Origin: Brasenia schreberi
Lineage: Eukaryota; Streptophyta; Magnoliopsida; Nymphaeales; Cabombaceae
Length of the DNA stretch: 64,000 nucleotides
Direction: 5' to 3'
Assembly (NCBI GenBank): GCA_036023115.1
Contig: JAYKKT010000088.1
Location: 5,789,001-5,853,000 of the forward strand
The position numbers and the translations under genes were made by a program. Below, in pieces: positions 41,355-52,600 of the stretch; the stretch's first letter is position 1, and each line of letters begins with the position of its first letter. The notes under the pieces are model-generated. The model searched no databases. It saw only the letters and a program-made list of their open reading frames with translations, and was not told the origin of the DNA.

Positions 41355-43395
41355 GGCATGAGAAGCCTCCCATTGTTCATAGATTAATGTAGATTTTTAC
41401 AGCTTCTGAGTGTTAATCACTGATGTAATTCTGTGCTCTCTTCCGTCTTTCTACGAAAAAAAGAAAAAGGTGGTGCCACAGGCAGTTGGCAGTGGACCGA
41501 TAAATTACAATCTTGAAACTGATACGATTGTGATGTTTTGTTTCAACCACAATGAATCACAAGGCTAGTTTGTGGTTGGTTTGACTCATATGAAGCGCTG
41601 CTACCTAATCTTTGATGTACATTTTTTGAGATGCCAACCTTCCAACAACTGCAGAGAAGTTTATATTGTTGCAAAGCCTTAAGTGATAAGCTTTGGACTT
41701 AAATGATGGTCTGAGCAGGACTTTGGCAACCCAAGAATTAGTTGGCTTTGGACTTAAATGATGGGCTGAACAGGACCTCATCAAACGAAAAACTATGTCA
41801 AGTGTCTTAACAAACAAAGCACAAATCCAACAGCTCATGGGGGAGAGATTAAGTAGTCTCTTTTTTGTGGATTAAGTATTGAGGTCGACTCGTGGACTCG
41901 TTTACACAGTTTTATTTGAGATCAATCTGATGATTATGGAAATTGTTTGCGGTCCCTTTCCGTCCTCCCGACCATAACCCAGGCCCCAAAGCCTCAATCT
42001 ACAAAGATCCTTGCCTGCGGCTACCTTCTGTGATGGAGAGACCATCAGAAAATGCCACAGAATGGCATTTGAAGAGGTGAATTTAGTTAGTTAACAGGAA
42101 TAAGTGGAATTGTCTACATAGTTGTATTTGAGATCATTCTGAGGATTATGGGCATCAACAGGCTGATTAGCGATCGATATGGTTGAGTAGTGTGTAGCTC
42201 CAATCTTCAAGATAGGTGGCTTTGTTCATGTATGCCTCTAAAATTCTTTTGGAAGGTAAAGTGTTTGATCAATAACAAAAATCGCCACGAGAAAAGCACA
42301 AAATCACGACATGTTATGAGTAAGAATGAGCACATCAAGCTGATAATTGGGCTTCAGCCACCCCTTAGCTGTTATGATCTCCCAAAATTTGTCATCATGT
42401 ACATTAAAAGGCAATGTAAATAGTTAACTAAAATGCTGTCACATATGGGTTTAGCTTTCAAGGGATGCAATCTTGGGAGAGAAGAGATATCTTTCTTCAA
42501 GGATGAAGATTTTTACCTAGGTCCATCACATAAATGGAAACGATCCCTAAAAGGACTGCGACAATTGCACCCGAGTGCCTCAATCTCAACTCCCTCAATA
42601 CACAACGGAATAAATAAGCTTGAAACAACCCTTCTCCTATTTAACAATTTATGACCGACGTACTCATGTGTGAAGTAGAGATCTCCCAAGGATCAACGGA
42701 ACCTTCTCTATACATGCACACACATGCACATGTAGAGATAGACAAGGAAGGAGAAGATAATTCAACCTTTACCTCAAACATAAAATCTTTATTCATGGTT
42801 TTTCTCCTTTACAATATCTTAGTAAGAACTTAAATAATAAAATCATATCAAGTATAAATGAATCGAAATGAGTCGTTATATACCCAAACCAAGTGATACC
42901 CTAAATAATTCAAAACTAGGCCCAAATGATACTAAACTTAATTCAAATAACATATACTCTCTAAACACCTTAATGCTCGTCACACATGACCGCTTATTAC
43001 ATAACCAAAGCAAATAACAAAAGACTTAAACAAAACTAAAAATTATGCCAAGGGCTCAACCCTAGCTTTTGCGCCGTTTGCACTGTCCAAGGAGTATATA
43101 TATGTGAAACACCCGAAACAAACATGTTAACAATTCAAATAATGGATTAGAGTAGGACAAGTCGTGTTCTCATATGTTAGTTGCACATGTATGCATATTT
43201 AAACCCCAAGACCTGTAGGTTAGAATAGAGTGGGGCTGGTTTTTGCTACTAAAATTATAAATGTAGGGGAGGGTGCAGGTACGGTGAAAACCTATCCCAT
43301 TCCTTTCATACATTCAGCCTGATGACAAATCTAGAAATTCTTTTGGGTGAGGTGAATTATCAGAATATTTGAACTGCCTATATAGGCATTTTTTC
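41355..43395. other. intergenic, nothing recognised
   Basis: 2 kb with scattered short open frames that match no family I know. A 33-bp phrase (gactt aaatgatgg(t/g)ctga(g/a)caggac) is repeated near 41697 and 41752. Confidence 0.5.
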
Positions 43396-43556
43396 ATTTT
43401 GTCAGGTCTTGAACGTCGGCCGCCTCACCTCGTCCATGAATAGGTCTGCCACTCATCTTTCTGTGAGGCCTGCACACACGTATGCTCACCCACGGAATTG
43501 AACTCGCCACCTGCGAGCCAAAGAGCCCTGCCAGTTGAGCTAACGCTCTGCATGCA
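43396..43556 (-). mobile_element. tRNA-derived SINE
   Basis: The minus strand has a box A-like stretch (gttagctcaactggcaggg, near 43530-43550) and, about 35 bp on, a box B-like stretch (gagttcaattcc, near 43495-43506), the internal RNA polymerase III promoter layout of tRNA-headed SINEs. A body of about 110 bp follows (cctcacagaaagatgag, gaggcggccgacg). Confidence 0.6.
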
Positions 43557-44541
43557 ATTCCACTCCATCTTTTTCTTTACAATCACGGCAAGGAAATGCA
43601 GCGTCTGTGGAATGTTGACAGTATACGGTATTCCCGGTTAAAACTTAGGACGTTTCATTGGCCAGGAAAGGGGTTCGTGTCACGATGTGTGACACAGGAT
43701 TCACTCTTTGGCGTGAATTCCTTTAGCACTCTGTGAGATGAGACTTAGACTTCAACCATTTCAATTCGGCAGAGCTCAGTTGTGGAGGGGCTCGCTGCGG
43801 CCGGATCTGTTCCTCACATTTGCTTCCAAGGGCGATCGGACGGATGGTATTTGATTTGGATTCCAAAAAGTTGATTGTGGAGTCGAATCCTTCCCTCACA
43901 ATTATTTCACCCGACAAAGACAGAAATTTTATTTGAATTCTCAAAATATAATTACGGAGCGTTTGTGTGTGTGTTTTAGCTCCAGCTTCCCTTTTTAACG
44001 AATATATACATAGAGAGAGACCAAAGTTCATCCGTACGCTCATTCAGAGTTCATCCGTATGTTCATTTATATTCAAATTTACTTAAAAATTTTAACCATT
44101 TTATTGTTGAGATCAACAATTTAGATTTTTAATAAAAAAACAAAATAGTACTAGGTGCATTAAAATACATCATGCAAAATACTTTTTACCTTTTAATTCA
44201 AAACTCAACCAGTGGTCTCGAATCAGACAATTGAAATCTTAAAAAATATTTGCATATTTACTATGGCTTATATATATATTAGGGCACTTTCTGAGTAGAT
44301 TGTCCGATTGTTTTGTATAGGTTGTTCTTGTCACATGAAGTTTTATCATGGGACAGTCCTTAATTATCCATCAAAGATAATGACAGATCTACATAATTCA
44401 CTTCAAATTTCTAAAATCAACTTAAAGTCTATAGCTCTATAATACATGGTTCACTCCAAACCTTTCAAATGGCTATTTGTCCTATTCAAAAAGAATTTCA
44501 AAATCGGCCACTGATCCAAGGTGATTAGATATTCTTGGCAC

Positions 44542-44643
<102 letters not shown>

Positions 44644-45128
44644 AGTAGAGAAAGAAGCAGTCATAAATACTCAAACTGCATTTGTGTTTGAACCTATTTT
44701 ATCATTTCAATCATTGGATGTTCAAAATTAATGGTTGAAGTGATAAAGCAAACAAATATTTAATGGACATGAAATGTAAAATACAAAATAAAATAATACT
44801 TTAATTCAAATCTTTATCATTAATCAAACCATTAATATATTTAAATAAATTTACCACTACCACTCTCTCTATATATATTTATATTTATATTTGTTGGAGT
44901 AGAACCCATTTCTCATGTTCGCTTCAGCGGTTCTACGAAAAGAATTGGATTCGGATTCTCAAATGCTGACAGCTCAAATTACACAGGTAAACCAAGCGGC
45001 TTTTGGACTCTTCCCGTTGTCTTTTTTCCGTCACAAACAAAGGAAAAATGAGCTGGCTCGTGTAGGGTGATTAAGTCCAAGAATTTGAGGGCATGCAAAC
45101 TAGCAAACTTTCTTCATTGACCAAACTG

Positions 45129-45148
45129 GAGACCGCTAAAGCGGTCTC
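45129..45148. repeat. 20-bp hairpin-forming inverted repeat
   Basis: gagaccgct and agcggtctc flank a 2-bp centre. It lies 3 bp before the 64-bp palindrome. Confidence 0.8.
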
Positions 45149-45151
45149 TCA

Positions 45152-45215
45152 AGTGAACAATGTTAATAGTAAACAAGATATATATATATCTTGTTTACTA
45201 TTAACATTGTTCACT
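45152..45215. repeat. 64-bp perfect palindrome
   Basis: Two 32-bp arms (agtgaacaatgttaatag ... and ... ctattaacattgttcact) meet without spacer at 45183/45184. Every base pairs by inspection. The centre is alternating AT. No coding frame or known terminus explains it. Confidence 0.95.
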
Positions 45216-45286
45216 CACATCCAACTATTATTTTTCAGGAACATGAATATAACAATATTAACTTATATTCTTTTATAAAAGTTTTA

Positions 45287-45323
45287 GTATGAGAAAAGGC
45301 TTAGTTGTTGTTTGTTTGTTTGT
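45287..45323 (+). mobile_element. 37-bp RTE LINE tail insertion with about 20-bp TSD
   Basis: The insert gtatgagaaaaggcttag, then TTG/TTTG units, is the last part of the RTE LINE. It is flanked by tattcttttataaaagtttta (45266-45286, written across the 3' split tattcttttat/aaaagtttta) and the same sequence with one fewer A (45324-45343). It lies outside any gene. Confidence 0.88.
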
Positions 45324-46006
45324 TATTCTTTTATAAAGTTTTAATTTTTTAAAATTATACTTGTGTTGACAATTGACATTTGCCGAATATATATAAAAGA
45401 TTACTTCCTCTCCTCTTTATCGTGTTGACGGTTTAATGTAGCCAAATTTGTGTTTTGACCGTGAATTGATACGAATGGATGATTGAATTATCATAAGTTG
45501 GTTCACATTTGCCAGCACTGTAAAATCATTATTTAATCGAAAATGGTGATGCAGATGCCAGTTCCTAAGAAACAAGCCTTACCAACGGACATTTTAAAAA
45601 ATCGAACCACAACAATGACCAAGCCTTCTATCACACTAAGCAGGAACCTCTACATGGATTTTCAGTCACCACTGTGCTCGATCTCAGTTCACATGTTATT
45701 TAACCTCAAAAAAGCAGATTACCTTACTACGTCTCTCATTCTTTGTGAGTTCAGTTTTTTTCTCTTGGACGAGGCATTTTTAACACCATTATGCGTATTC
45801 ATCTCTATTTTCTTTGAATGCAGAACAAATCAACTTGGAGTTTTCATGATTTAAAGTCAAATCCAACATAATTCTAAGATAACTATATATAGAGAGAGAG
45901 AAAGAGCACACTCATCCATATTATAATCTTTTTAAAGATTTTAATCGTTCATTCTTTAAGATCAACGGTTGATATATTTAAAGAAAAAATAAAGAGTATC
46001 AATACA

Positions 46007-46080
46007 TTTAATAGTCATGTAAAAATATCCAAGTTACTTTTTTATTTAATAGTCATGTAAAAATATCCAAGTTACTTTTT
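46007..46080. repeat. 37-bp tandem duplication
   Basis: The phrase ttaatagtcatgtaaaaat, continuing atccaagttacttttttt, occurs twice head to tail. Confidence 0.9.
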
Positions 46081-46159
46081 TTTTGAAATTTGAATTTCAA
46101 TGGGCGATGTCAATCTATTCATATGTTTAAGCATGGATGGTTGTACACATGGACACATT

Positions 46160-46163
<4 letters not shown>

Positions 46164-46253
<90 letters not shown>
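46164..46253. repeat. compound microsatellite (CT)n(AT)n
   Basis: About 22 CT units followed by about 23 AT units, the same architecture as at 44543 and 58394. The open frames through it on both strands are low-complexity artefacts. Confidence 0.97.
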
Positions 46254-46255
<2 letters not shown>

Positions 46256-47070
46256 GAAGACAAAGTAGCATCTCTAACTGAAAAAGGAAACTAAAGGTCT
46301 TTAGAACATGAGGGGAGGGACAAAGAGGAAAAGAAGGATTTTAGGTGTTTTTATTTGTGAGCCTCATGAATCTGGGCCCTCTTATAAAGCTTGTTGGATG
46401 GGTCCTTATGTTATGCGGTGCTAATATGTGTGTGTGCACTCGCGTGCATGTGTGTGTGTTCTTGTGATAAGATAGGAAAAGCAAGGAAGCGGACTGATTG
46501 GCTACAAGTGGAGCTCTTATTTGCTATAGATATACAAATAAGATTCCCTGACCTTGTCGCTCCTGGCCTAAACACAGAAGTGGTGGTGGCCTTCAACCTG
46601 TGAGTCGATTCTCTAGGCTAGTGAGCTATTATTGCTCTTCGTTCAACATATTCTTCTTTATTAGAAAAGGAAAACGTGACTGCATATATTGCATATCTTT
46701 TATTTATTTTGGTGATTTGTAACTATCAGCTGAATCGTGTATCCCAAAGGATTAAAATTTAAAGATCTTCCAATGATGATAATAGAATGTGCTTATCACC
46801 AACACATTGAGCCATATGAAGGGAATTATCATACCATCAACAGATAGACTGCATTGTAGAATTCGAAGAAGAAGTGCAGCAGTTAAGCAAGAACAGATGC
46901 TCCATCCATTGAAAGAGTTACCACCAAGATCTCCAGCTAAGGTTTCTTGCTCAAATGAGCATCCATCTGCTGATATCAGCGGCCGACCTGATCGACACTA
47001 ACCGTCTGATCGCCAATGGAATACTCATTTGAGCAAGAAAAGTTAGAGCAGGAGTGCAGATACCAATCAG

Positions 47071-47072
<2 letters not shown>

Positions 47073-47108
<36 letters not shown>
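47073..47108. repeat. (TC)n microsatellite
   Basis: 18 TC units. Confidence 0.95.
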
Positions 47109-47109
<1 letters not shown>

Positions 47110-47219
47110 AATAGCTTCTTCGGAGTCCTTTGACTGGAGAGCGTAGATCACATGGAGGTTGAGAAAGCACACCTGCTTTGACTTTTCGGTAGTGATTTGC
47201 TTTGTTTTTCTATTTTTCT

Positions 47220-47255
47220 AGAGCGTCCTGCAGTTGAGCTAATGCTCTCGACGCG
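47220..47255 (-). repeat. tRNA-like SINE head fragment
   Basis: The minus strand reads gagcattagctcaactgcag, a box A-like stretch matching the SINE at 43396. The rest of the SINE is not evident. Confidence 0.4.
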
Positions 47256-47458
47256 ATGAGCAAAGTTTTGAACAACAAAAGAAGAGAAAATTAACCTAGA
47301 GGGAAAGGTACATATCTGACCCAACTCAGTCTTGCATGAATGCGTTGTTTCAGCTCAGCACACTCTTGAGCCTCATGGAGCCACTTCGACGCTGCAATGC
47401 TCAAAGGCTGTAGGCTGAGAAGTCGAACAAGGTTGTAAAAGAATAAAAACGGTAAGAG

Positions 47459-47801
47459 TAGACAACGGGAACCCGTGGTTCTAAACTGTCAGTTCCGATT
47501 TGTCTGGAGCCAAGAACTAGAACCGATTCGAGATCAAGATAGTTCCGGTTTAGGTCCTAAACTGTCTGGAACCAAAAAAGTATTTTGAAATTTGAATTTT
47601 GACAAAAAAATTAAAAATTTACGGAACTGACGGTTCCAAACCACCAGTTCTCGTTCTGGCATGATTCCGGTTCTACAGAAGCTAAAACCAAAACCAAACA
47701 TAGTCATCCCCGGTTTCATGTCCAATTTTGACGGTTCTGATTCCTGGTTCGATTGGGTTTTAGTTGGAACCACCAGGTCGGTTCGGAACCGGCCATGTCT
47801 A
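47459..47801. mobile_element. hAT-type MITE with 8-bp TSD
   Basis: 343 bp. It starts tagacaacgggaacc and ends ggttcggaaccggccatgtc plus ta, so the termini approximate TAGACATGGCCGGTTC in inverted orientation. Target duplication ggtaagag is at 47451-47458 and 47802-47809. The interior is GGAACC-rich. Confidence 0.82.
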
Positions 47802-47815
47802 GGTAAGAGTATAAT

Positions 47816-50266
47816 TCAACAACAACAACAACAACAACAACTAAGCCTTTTCCCATACTAGACGGGGTAGGCTAGATGGATTCTTTGTTTCTAGAGATCT
47901 TTATCGTGTGTCATGTTAGCAATTAACTCATAATAAGCTAGATCATTCTTTATTGTTTCTTTCCAACACTTTTGTGGTCGTCCTCTACCTCTTTTAATAC
48001 TTTCCAAATTTAGTTTTTCTAACCTTCTTACAGGTTCTTCTTTTGATCTTCTTTCTATATGTCCAAACCATCTTAAAGATGTTCTCTCATTTTATCCTCT
48101 ATTGGTGCCACTCCTATTTTATTTCTAATAACCTCATTATGTATATGATCTTTTCTTGTATGACCACTCATTCATCTCAACATCTTCATTTCTGTCACAG
48201 ACATCTTTTGTACATGTTGATGATTAACTGACCAACACTCAAAACTATAAAACATGGCAGGCTTAATTGTTGCTCTATAATATTTACCTTTTAATTTTAA
48301 TGGTATCTTTGTATCACAAAGAATACCTGATGCTCCTCTCCATTTTAACCAACCAGCATTAATTCTATGCATAACATCTCCATCAATTCTTCTGTCACTA
48401 TGAAAAATTGACCCTAGGTATTTAAAACTTTTTTTCTGAGGAATGAAATATGTGCCTATTTTAATTTCTATGTCCTTTGAAGTAACCAAATGATCAAACT
48501 TACATTCCATATATTCTGTCTTTGTTCTACTAAGTCGAAGGCCTTTGCTTTCTAATGTTTCTCTCCATAGTTCCAATTTTCTATTAACTTTTTCCTTAGA
48601 CTCCTCCACTAATACAATGTCATCTGCAAATAACAACACCAAGGTACTTCATCTTGAATATGTTTTGTTAACTCATCCATCACCATTATAAATAAGTATG
48701 GGCTTAAAGTTGATCCATGATGTAACCCAATATTAACTTCAAAGAAGTGTGTCGTTCCTTCATGAGTCCTCACACATGTTTTTGTACCATCATACATGTC
48801 TCTTATAAGGTTAATATATGTCAATGGGATGCCTTTTTTTTCTAAAAGTTCTCCAAAGAACCTCCCTCAGTACCCTATCATAAGTTTTTTCTAGATCAAT
48901 AAATATCATGTGAAGGTCTTTCTTTTTTGCTCTAAAATATTCCATAAGACGTCTCAAAAGGTGAATCGCTTCAATAGTAGATCTATCTGGCATGAACCCA
49001 AATTGGTTCTCTGTTGTACTTGATACTTGTCTTAACCATCGTTCGATAATTCTTTCTCATAATTTCATAGTATGACTCATTAACTTGATACCTCGTTAAT
49101 TCATACAATTTTGAATGTCTCCCTTGTTGTTATGTATGGGTATAAGTGTACTTGCTCTCCATTCCTCGGGCATCTTTTGGTTTTTCCATATTTCATTAAA
49201 TAGTCTTGTGAGCCAAGTAATTCCTATTTCTCCTAGTATTTTCCAAACTTCTATAGGAATATTATCTGGTCCTACCGATTTACCACCCTTCATATGTTTA
49301 AGAGCCTCTTTGACTTCATTCTTTTGAATACGTCGGTAGAAATTGTGGTTTATATACTTTTCTGAATTGGCTAAATCTCCTAAACTAATACTAACATATT
49401 TATTTTCATTAAAAAGATTATAAAAATAGTTTTTTCATCTATTTCTTATATCATCATTTGCCACTAGAATTTTTTCCTCATCGTCTTTTATACATCTAAC
49501 ATAATTAAGATCTTTAGTTTTCTTATCTCTAGCCCTAGCTATCCTAAAAATATCTCTTTCACCCTCTTTTGAGTTGAGTTTTTTATATAAGTTCTCCCAA
49601 ATCTTAGCTTTTGCTTCACTAACGGTCTTTTTTGCTTCCTTTTTTGCTTTCTTATAAGCTTATAAAGTTTCACTAGTTTTCTTAGCATAATGTAATTTGT
49701 AACATGCCCTCTTTACCTTGATTTTATTTTGTACTACTTCACTCCACCACCAAGCTTCTTTTTGTGCCGGTACACCTTTCTTAGATACCCCTAACACATC
49801 TTTCGCCACTTTCCTAATATGTATGTATAGCCATATTGTTCCACATATCGCAGGGTGTGCCAACATAATTCCAAACATCTCTTTGGAGGACTTTATGTTT
49901 AAATATATCTTCTTTCTCGCTTTTGAGGTTCCACCATTTAGTCCGAATAGCTCGATGCACTCTTTTCTTCTTTGTCCACTTTTTTACTTGTAAATCCATA
50001 ACTAAAAGTCGATGTTGGGTGGTTAAGCTTTCTCTTGGAATTACCTTACAATCTTTACAACACGCTCTATCTTTTTTTTACAAATAAAGTAATCAATTTG
50101 TGTTTGTGATAAGCCACTCTTATAAGTAATTAAATGTTCATCTCATTTTTTGAAGATTGTATTGACTATAAAGAGATCAAATGCCATAACAAAATTTAAA
50201 ATCTCCTTACCTTCCTCATTTATATCCACAAAACCAAAGTTTTCATGAATCCCTTGATATCCTAAT
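47816..50266 (-). mobile_element. RTE LINE, 2.45 kb, 5'-truncated in the endonuclease
   Basis: (CAA)n tail, then actaagccttttcccatac. The minus strand encodes the C-terminal region and RT: 48172-48642 is a 156-codon open frame ([40 protein letters not shown]), preceded by [20 protein letters not shown] (48700-48760), [17 protein letters not shown] (48870-48920), [17 protein letters not shown] (49235-49285) and a lysine-rich connector. It ends at gatatcctaat within the endonuclease. This is the longest uninterrupted RT reading in the window, yet still frameshifted. No target duplication could be confirmed. Confidence 0.93.
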
Positions 50267-50649
50267 GTTTCTGTATTTTAATTATCTGAAAAATGTGGAT
50301 TTAAACAACTATGACAACTTATAAGGGCCTGCTTGCATGGAAATCCCAACATTTTGTTTTCATTTTTTTTTTTGGCTGAAAAATGTGAACCTGGATTAAA
50401 AGTTCCACGCTTCGGAATTTTTTTGTTAGCTTTTTAAAGAAATATATTTATCAGAATAATTAGGACTACAGAAACGAACCATAAAGGTCTAGACCTTTGT
50501 GGATCTTCGCACTAAACCAACTGCAGCCAATAAGGATCCCATTTTTCAAATTTTCATTCTTAAATCTCAATCCAGGGGTCATTTTGGGGAGTTTAAATTG
50601 CGACCAGTCGAAAACGATTAGTCACACTTGTGGCAGGAGAGCTCTCCAA
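50267..50649. other. intergenic, nothing recognised
   Basis: No gene or repeat is identified. Confidence 0.5.
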
Positions 50650-50765
50650 AGGAGCATAGCTAACTGGCCAGCGGTTGGCTCTCTCACAAAAGGTCAAGAG
50701 TTCAATACCCAAGATTGCATCGCACCAACAGCGTTAGCTCAACGTTAAGGTGACGCTGATGTGCA
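50650..50765 (+). repeat. tRNA-like SINE remnant
   Basis: A box A-like stretch (tagctaactggccagcgg, near 50659) and a box B-like stretch (gagttcaataccc, near 50698) occur on the + strand. A second box A-like phrase (gttagctcaacg) is at about 50731. It is decayed. Confidence 0.45.
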
Positions 50766-50859
50766 ATACATACTTTTCATCAGTACCTCAACAGATGCCA
50801 TTGGCTATTCTTCTCGCTCTAAGAGAATTTCGGAGATCCACTATGAGAGGATGGTAGAC

Positions 50860-51130
50860 TAGACATGGTCAGTTTAGAACTGGACCATGAACAGACTCCA
50901 ACCAAAACTGGTGAAATATGACTCAGAACAAGGGACCACTTGTTTCAGTTTTGGTTCCACCTTAAACCGAAACCGAATCAGTCTGAATTCAGATCCATCG
51001 GTTCCAAACAGTTGCTTTTAAACTTTTTATATTTTTCTTTAAGATTTTAGTTTTTTAAATCTTTTTTTGCGGATTATTGGCGGTTTAAGACTCAAACAGA
51101 AACCATCTTCAAACCGTTGGTTCCGAGATG
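50860..51130. mobile_element. hAT-type MITE, family TAGACATGG
   Basis: It starts tagacatggtcagtttagaa and has the GGTTCC/GGAACC-rich interior of the family (aaaccgaaaccgaatc). The right end is approximate and no target duplication was confirmed. Confidence 0.55.
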
Positions 51131-52336
51131 CAGGATTTGGTGGAGCATTTAAGTATAAAACATGAGTGCACCTAACGCACCTTATCCAAACATAAATCTC
51201 ACAAACAATCGATAAAAAATAGAACTCTAGATAAACATTTTTTTATGGAGAAAGAAATTAGTGACCGACGATGAAATGCACCTAAGGCACGTTTTACTTA
51301 AGGGGCAAACATGCTCATAACACATCACTATTTTAATAGTAATGCACCACGAATGCGTCTTTGTTATGATCGATGATGAAACATGCTTAAGGTGCGTTAT
51401 GCTAAAATGATAAACACGGAGGAAACATACCGCTCCTTGAAAGTTGACACATCTTGAGCGCGTCACTATTTGAAGGACGACATGCAGTAGGTGTATCTTT
51501 TCTTGAAAGTATGTAGTGAAAGAACGAAGAGAGAGAAAAATCAAAAAGAGCAATTTCAAAAAAAGTTATTAAAAAATATATGTTTAGTAAAAATGAGTGT
51601 AAGAATAGTAACACCCTTATTTAGTTTTTATAGTCCATCTCTTCCTAGTGTTGAAGTACTTTTTACTAAAATTGAGCCTATAAAACCATTGTTTCGTACC
51701 AATATAAAACCATTGTTTCGTACCAACAACACGAGTATGTGTTTAATACACAACGAAACTTAAAACCGGGTCTAATTTTTCCCCGGACATTGAGTCAAAC
51801 TCATCGAAAGAAGCCGAGCCCAATGACACATGAAGAATGACCACTGAAATTGGGTATGCTCGTATAGAGACAAAAAGTGGCAGATGTGCTTGCTAAACTC
51901 GCCCTTGGGAGTTCACATTTGGATGGAGGTTCGATCAGCCGAAGGCCCTGCTATGCCAGACTTGTTATCCTCACTAAACAAAAAACAAAAATATGTTAAA
52001 TTAGTTTTTTCAAGTTGGATCGAGTAGTGAAACTTGTTGCCCAAACCTGATCATGCAGATCACGCCTGGATTCGGACCGGGCTTATACGACCTAGATCTC
52101 TATCCAACATTGGCATCTAAAAACGGGTCTCGGATCTGATCATGCCTGGATTCAAACCGAGGCCAACCCGTTGGAACATAGCATGGCACCCTTTTAACTC
52201 CTCTTCACGTCATTCCACAGAAAGTCTCCCTCGCCTTCCTCAATCCCCATTTCCCCTTTGTCCCTTTCCTGGTTGTCTGTCCCCACCGCCGCTCGGCCTG
52301 AATCCGACGTCCATCGACTCGCCGGGAAAGAAAGAG
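51131..52336. other. intergenic, upstream region of the 87-aa gene
   Basis: I see no gene in 51131-52140. 52200-52336 becomes GC- and CT-rich and probably holds the promoter and 5' leader of the gene at 52337. The ATG at 52142 in the same frame is unlikely to be the start, because its N-terminal extension is Pro/Ser-rich and unlike the conserved part. Confidence 0.45.
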
Positions 52337-52600
52337 ATGGAAGGAAGCAGTTTCTTGACGTGCGATAAGATCGACCGCGTGGCGAACTGGTTGGGTGCGA
52401 GCGTCGCGTCGGCCTTCTTCGCGTCGCTGGAGCGTTGCTCGTGTATCAATCTGAGCACGATGGACGGTGAAAATGAAGCGACCGAGGAAGCCAAAGATCG
52501 GCCTTTGATGCTTACCAAGCCGATCGTCCACGACCTCCCGGAGAACCATCCATCGGAGAACCCGACCCACGTTACTATCGACGTCGGAGGGTCCGCTTGA
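52337..52600 (+). CDS. small conserved plant protein of unknown function, 87 aa
   Basis: The chosen ATG gives MEGSSFLTCDKIDRVANWL, then GASVASAFFASLERCSCINL, an acidic stretch (DGENEATEEAKDRPLMLTKP) and an end in VTIDVGGSA. The hydrophobic GASVASAFFASLE helix followed by a CSC motif, an acidic run and RPLMLTKP resembles small plant proteins that I know only as uncharacterised. There is no signal peptide or clear transmembrane span. GC content and codon use are gene-like and higher than the surroundings. The frame remains open upstream to 52142. The gene seems to be a single exon, though introns in the 3' untranslated region cannot be excluded. Confidence 0.72.
   Translation: MEGSSFLTCDKIDRVANWLGASVASAFFASLERCSCINLSTMDGENEATEEAKDRPLMLTKPIVHDLPENHPSENPTHVTIDVGGSA

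Noticed and set aside
43723..44043. 106-codon minus-strand open frame
   Set aside because: The product has no known motif and the region sits between repeats. Not supportable as a gene.
46072..46294. Open frames through the CT/AT microsatellite on both strands
   Set aside because: They encode Ser-Leu, Tyr-Ile or Arg-Glu runs created by the dinucleotide repeat.
51860..51960. RNase H-like phrase ADVLAKLALG
   Set aside because: Only about ten residues match and there is no surrounding RNase H or transposon context.
52142..52336. Upstream ATG extension of the 87-aa protein to 152 aa
   Set aside because: The extra 65 residues are Pro/Ser-rich and read like untranslated leader. The conserved-looking part starts at MEGSS.
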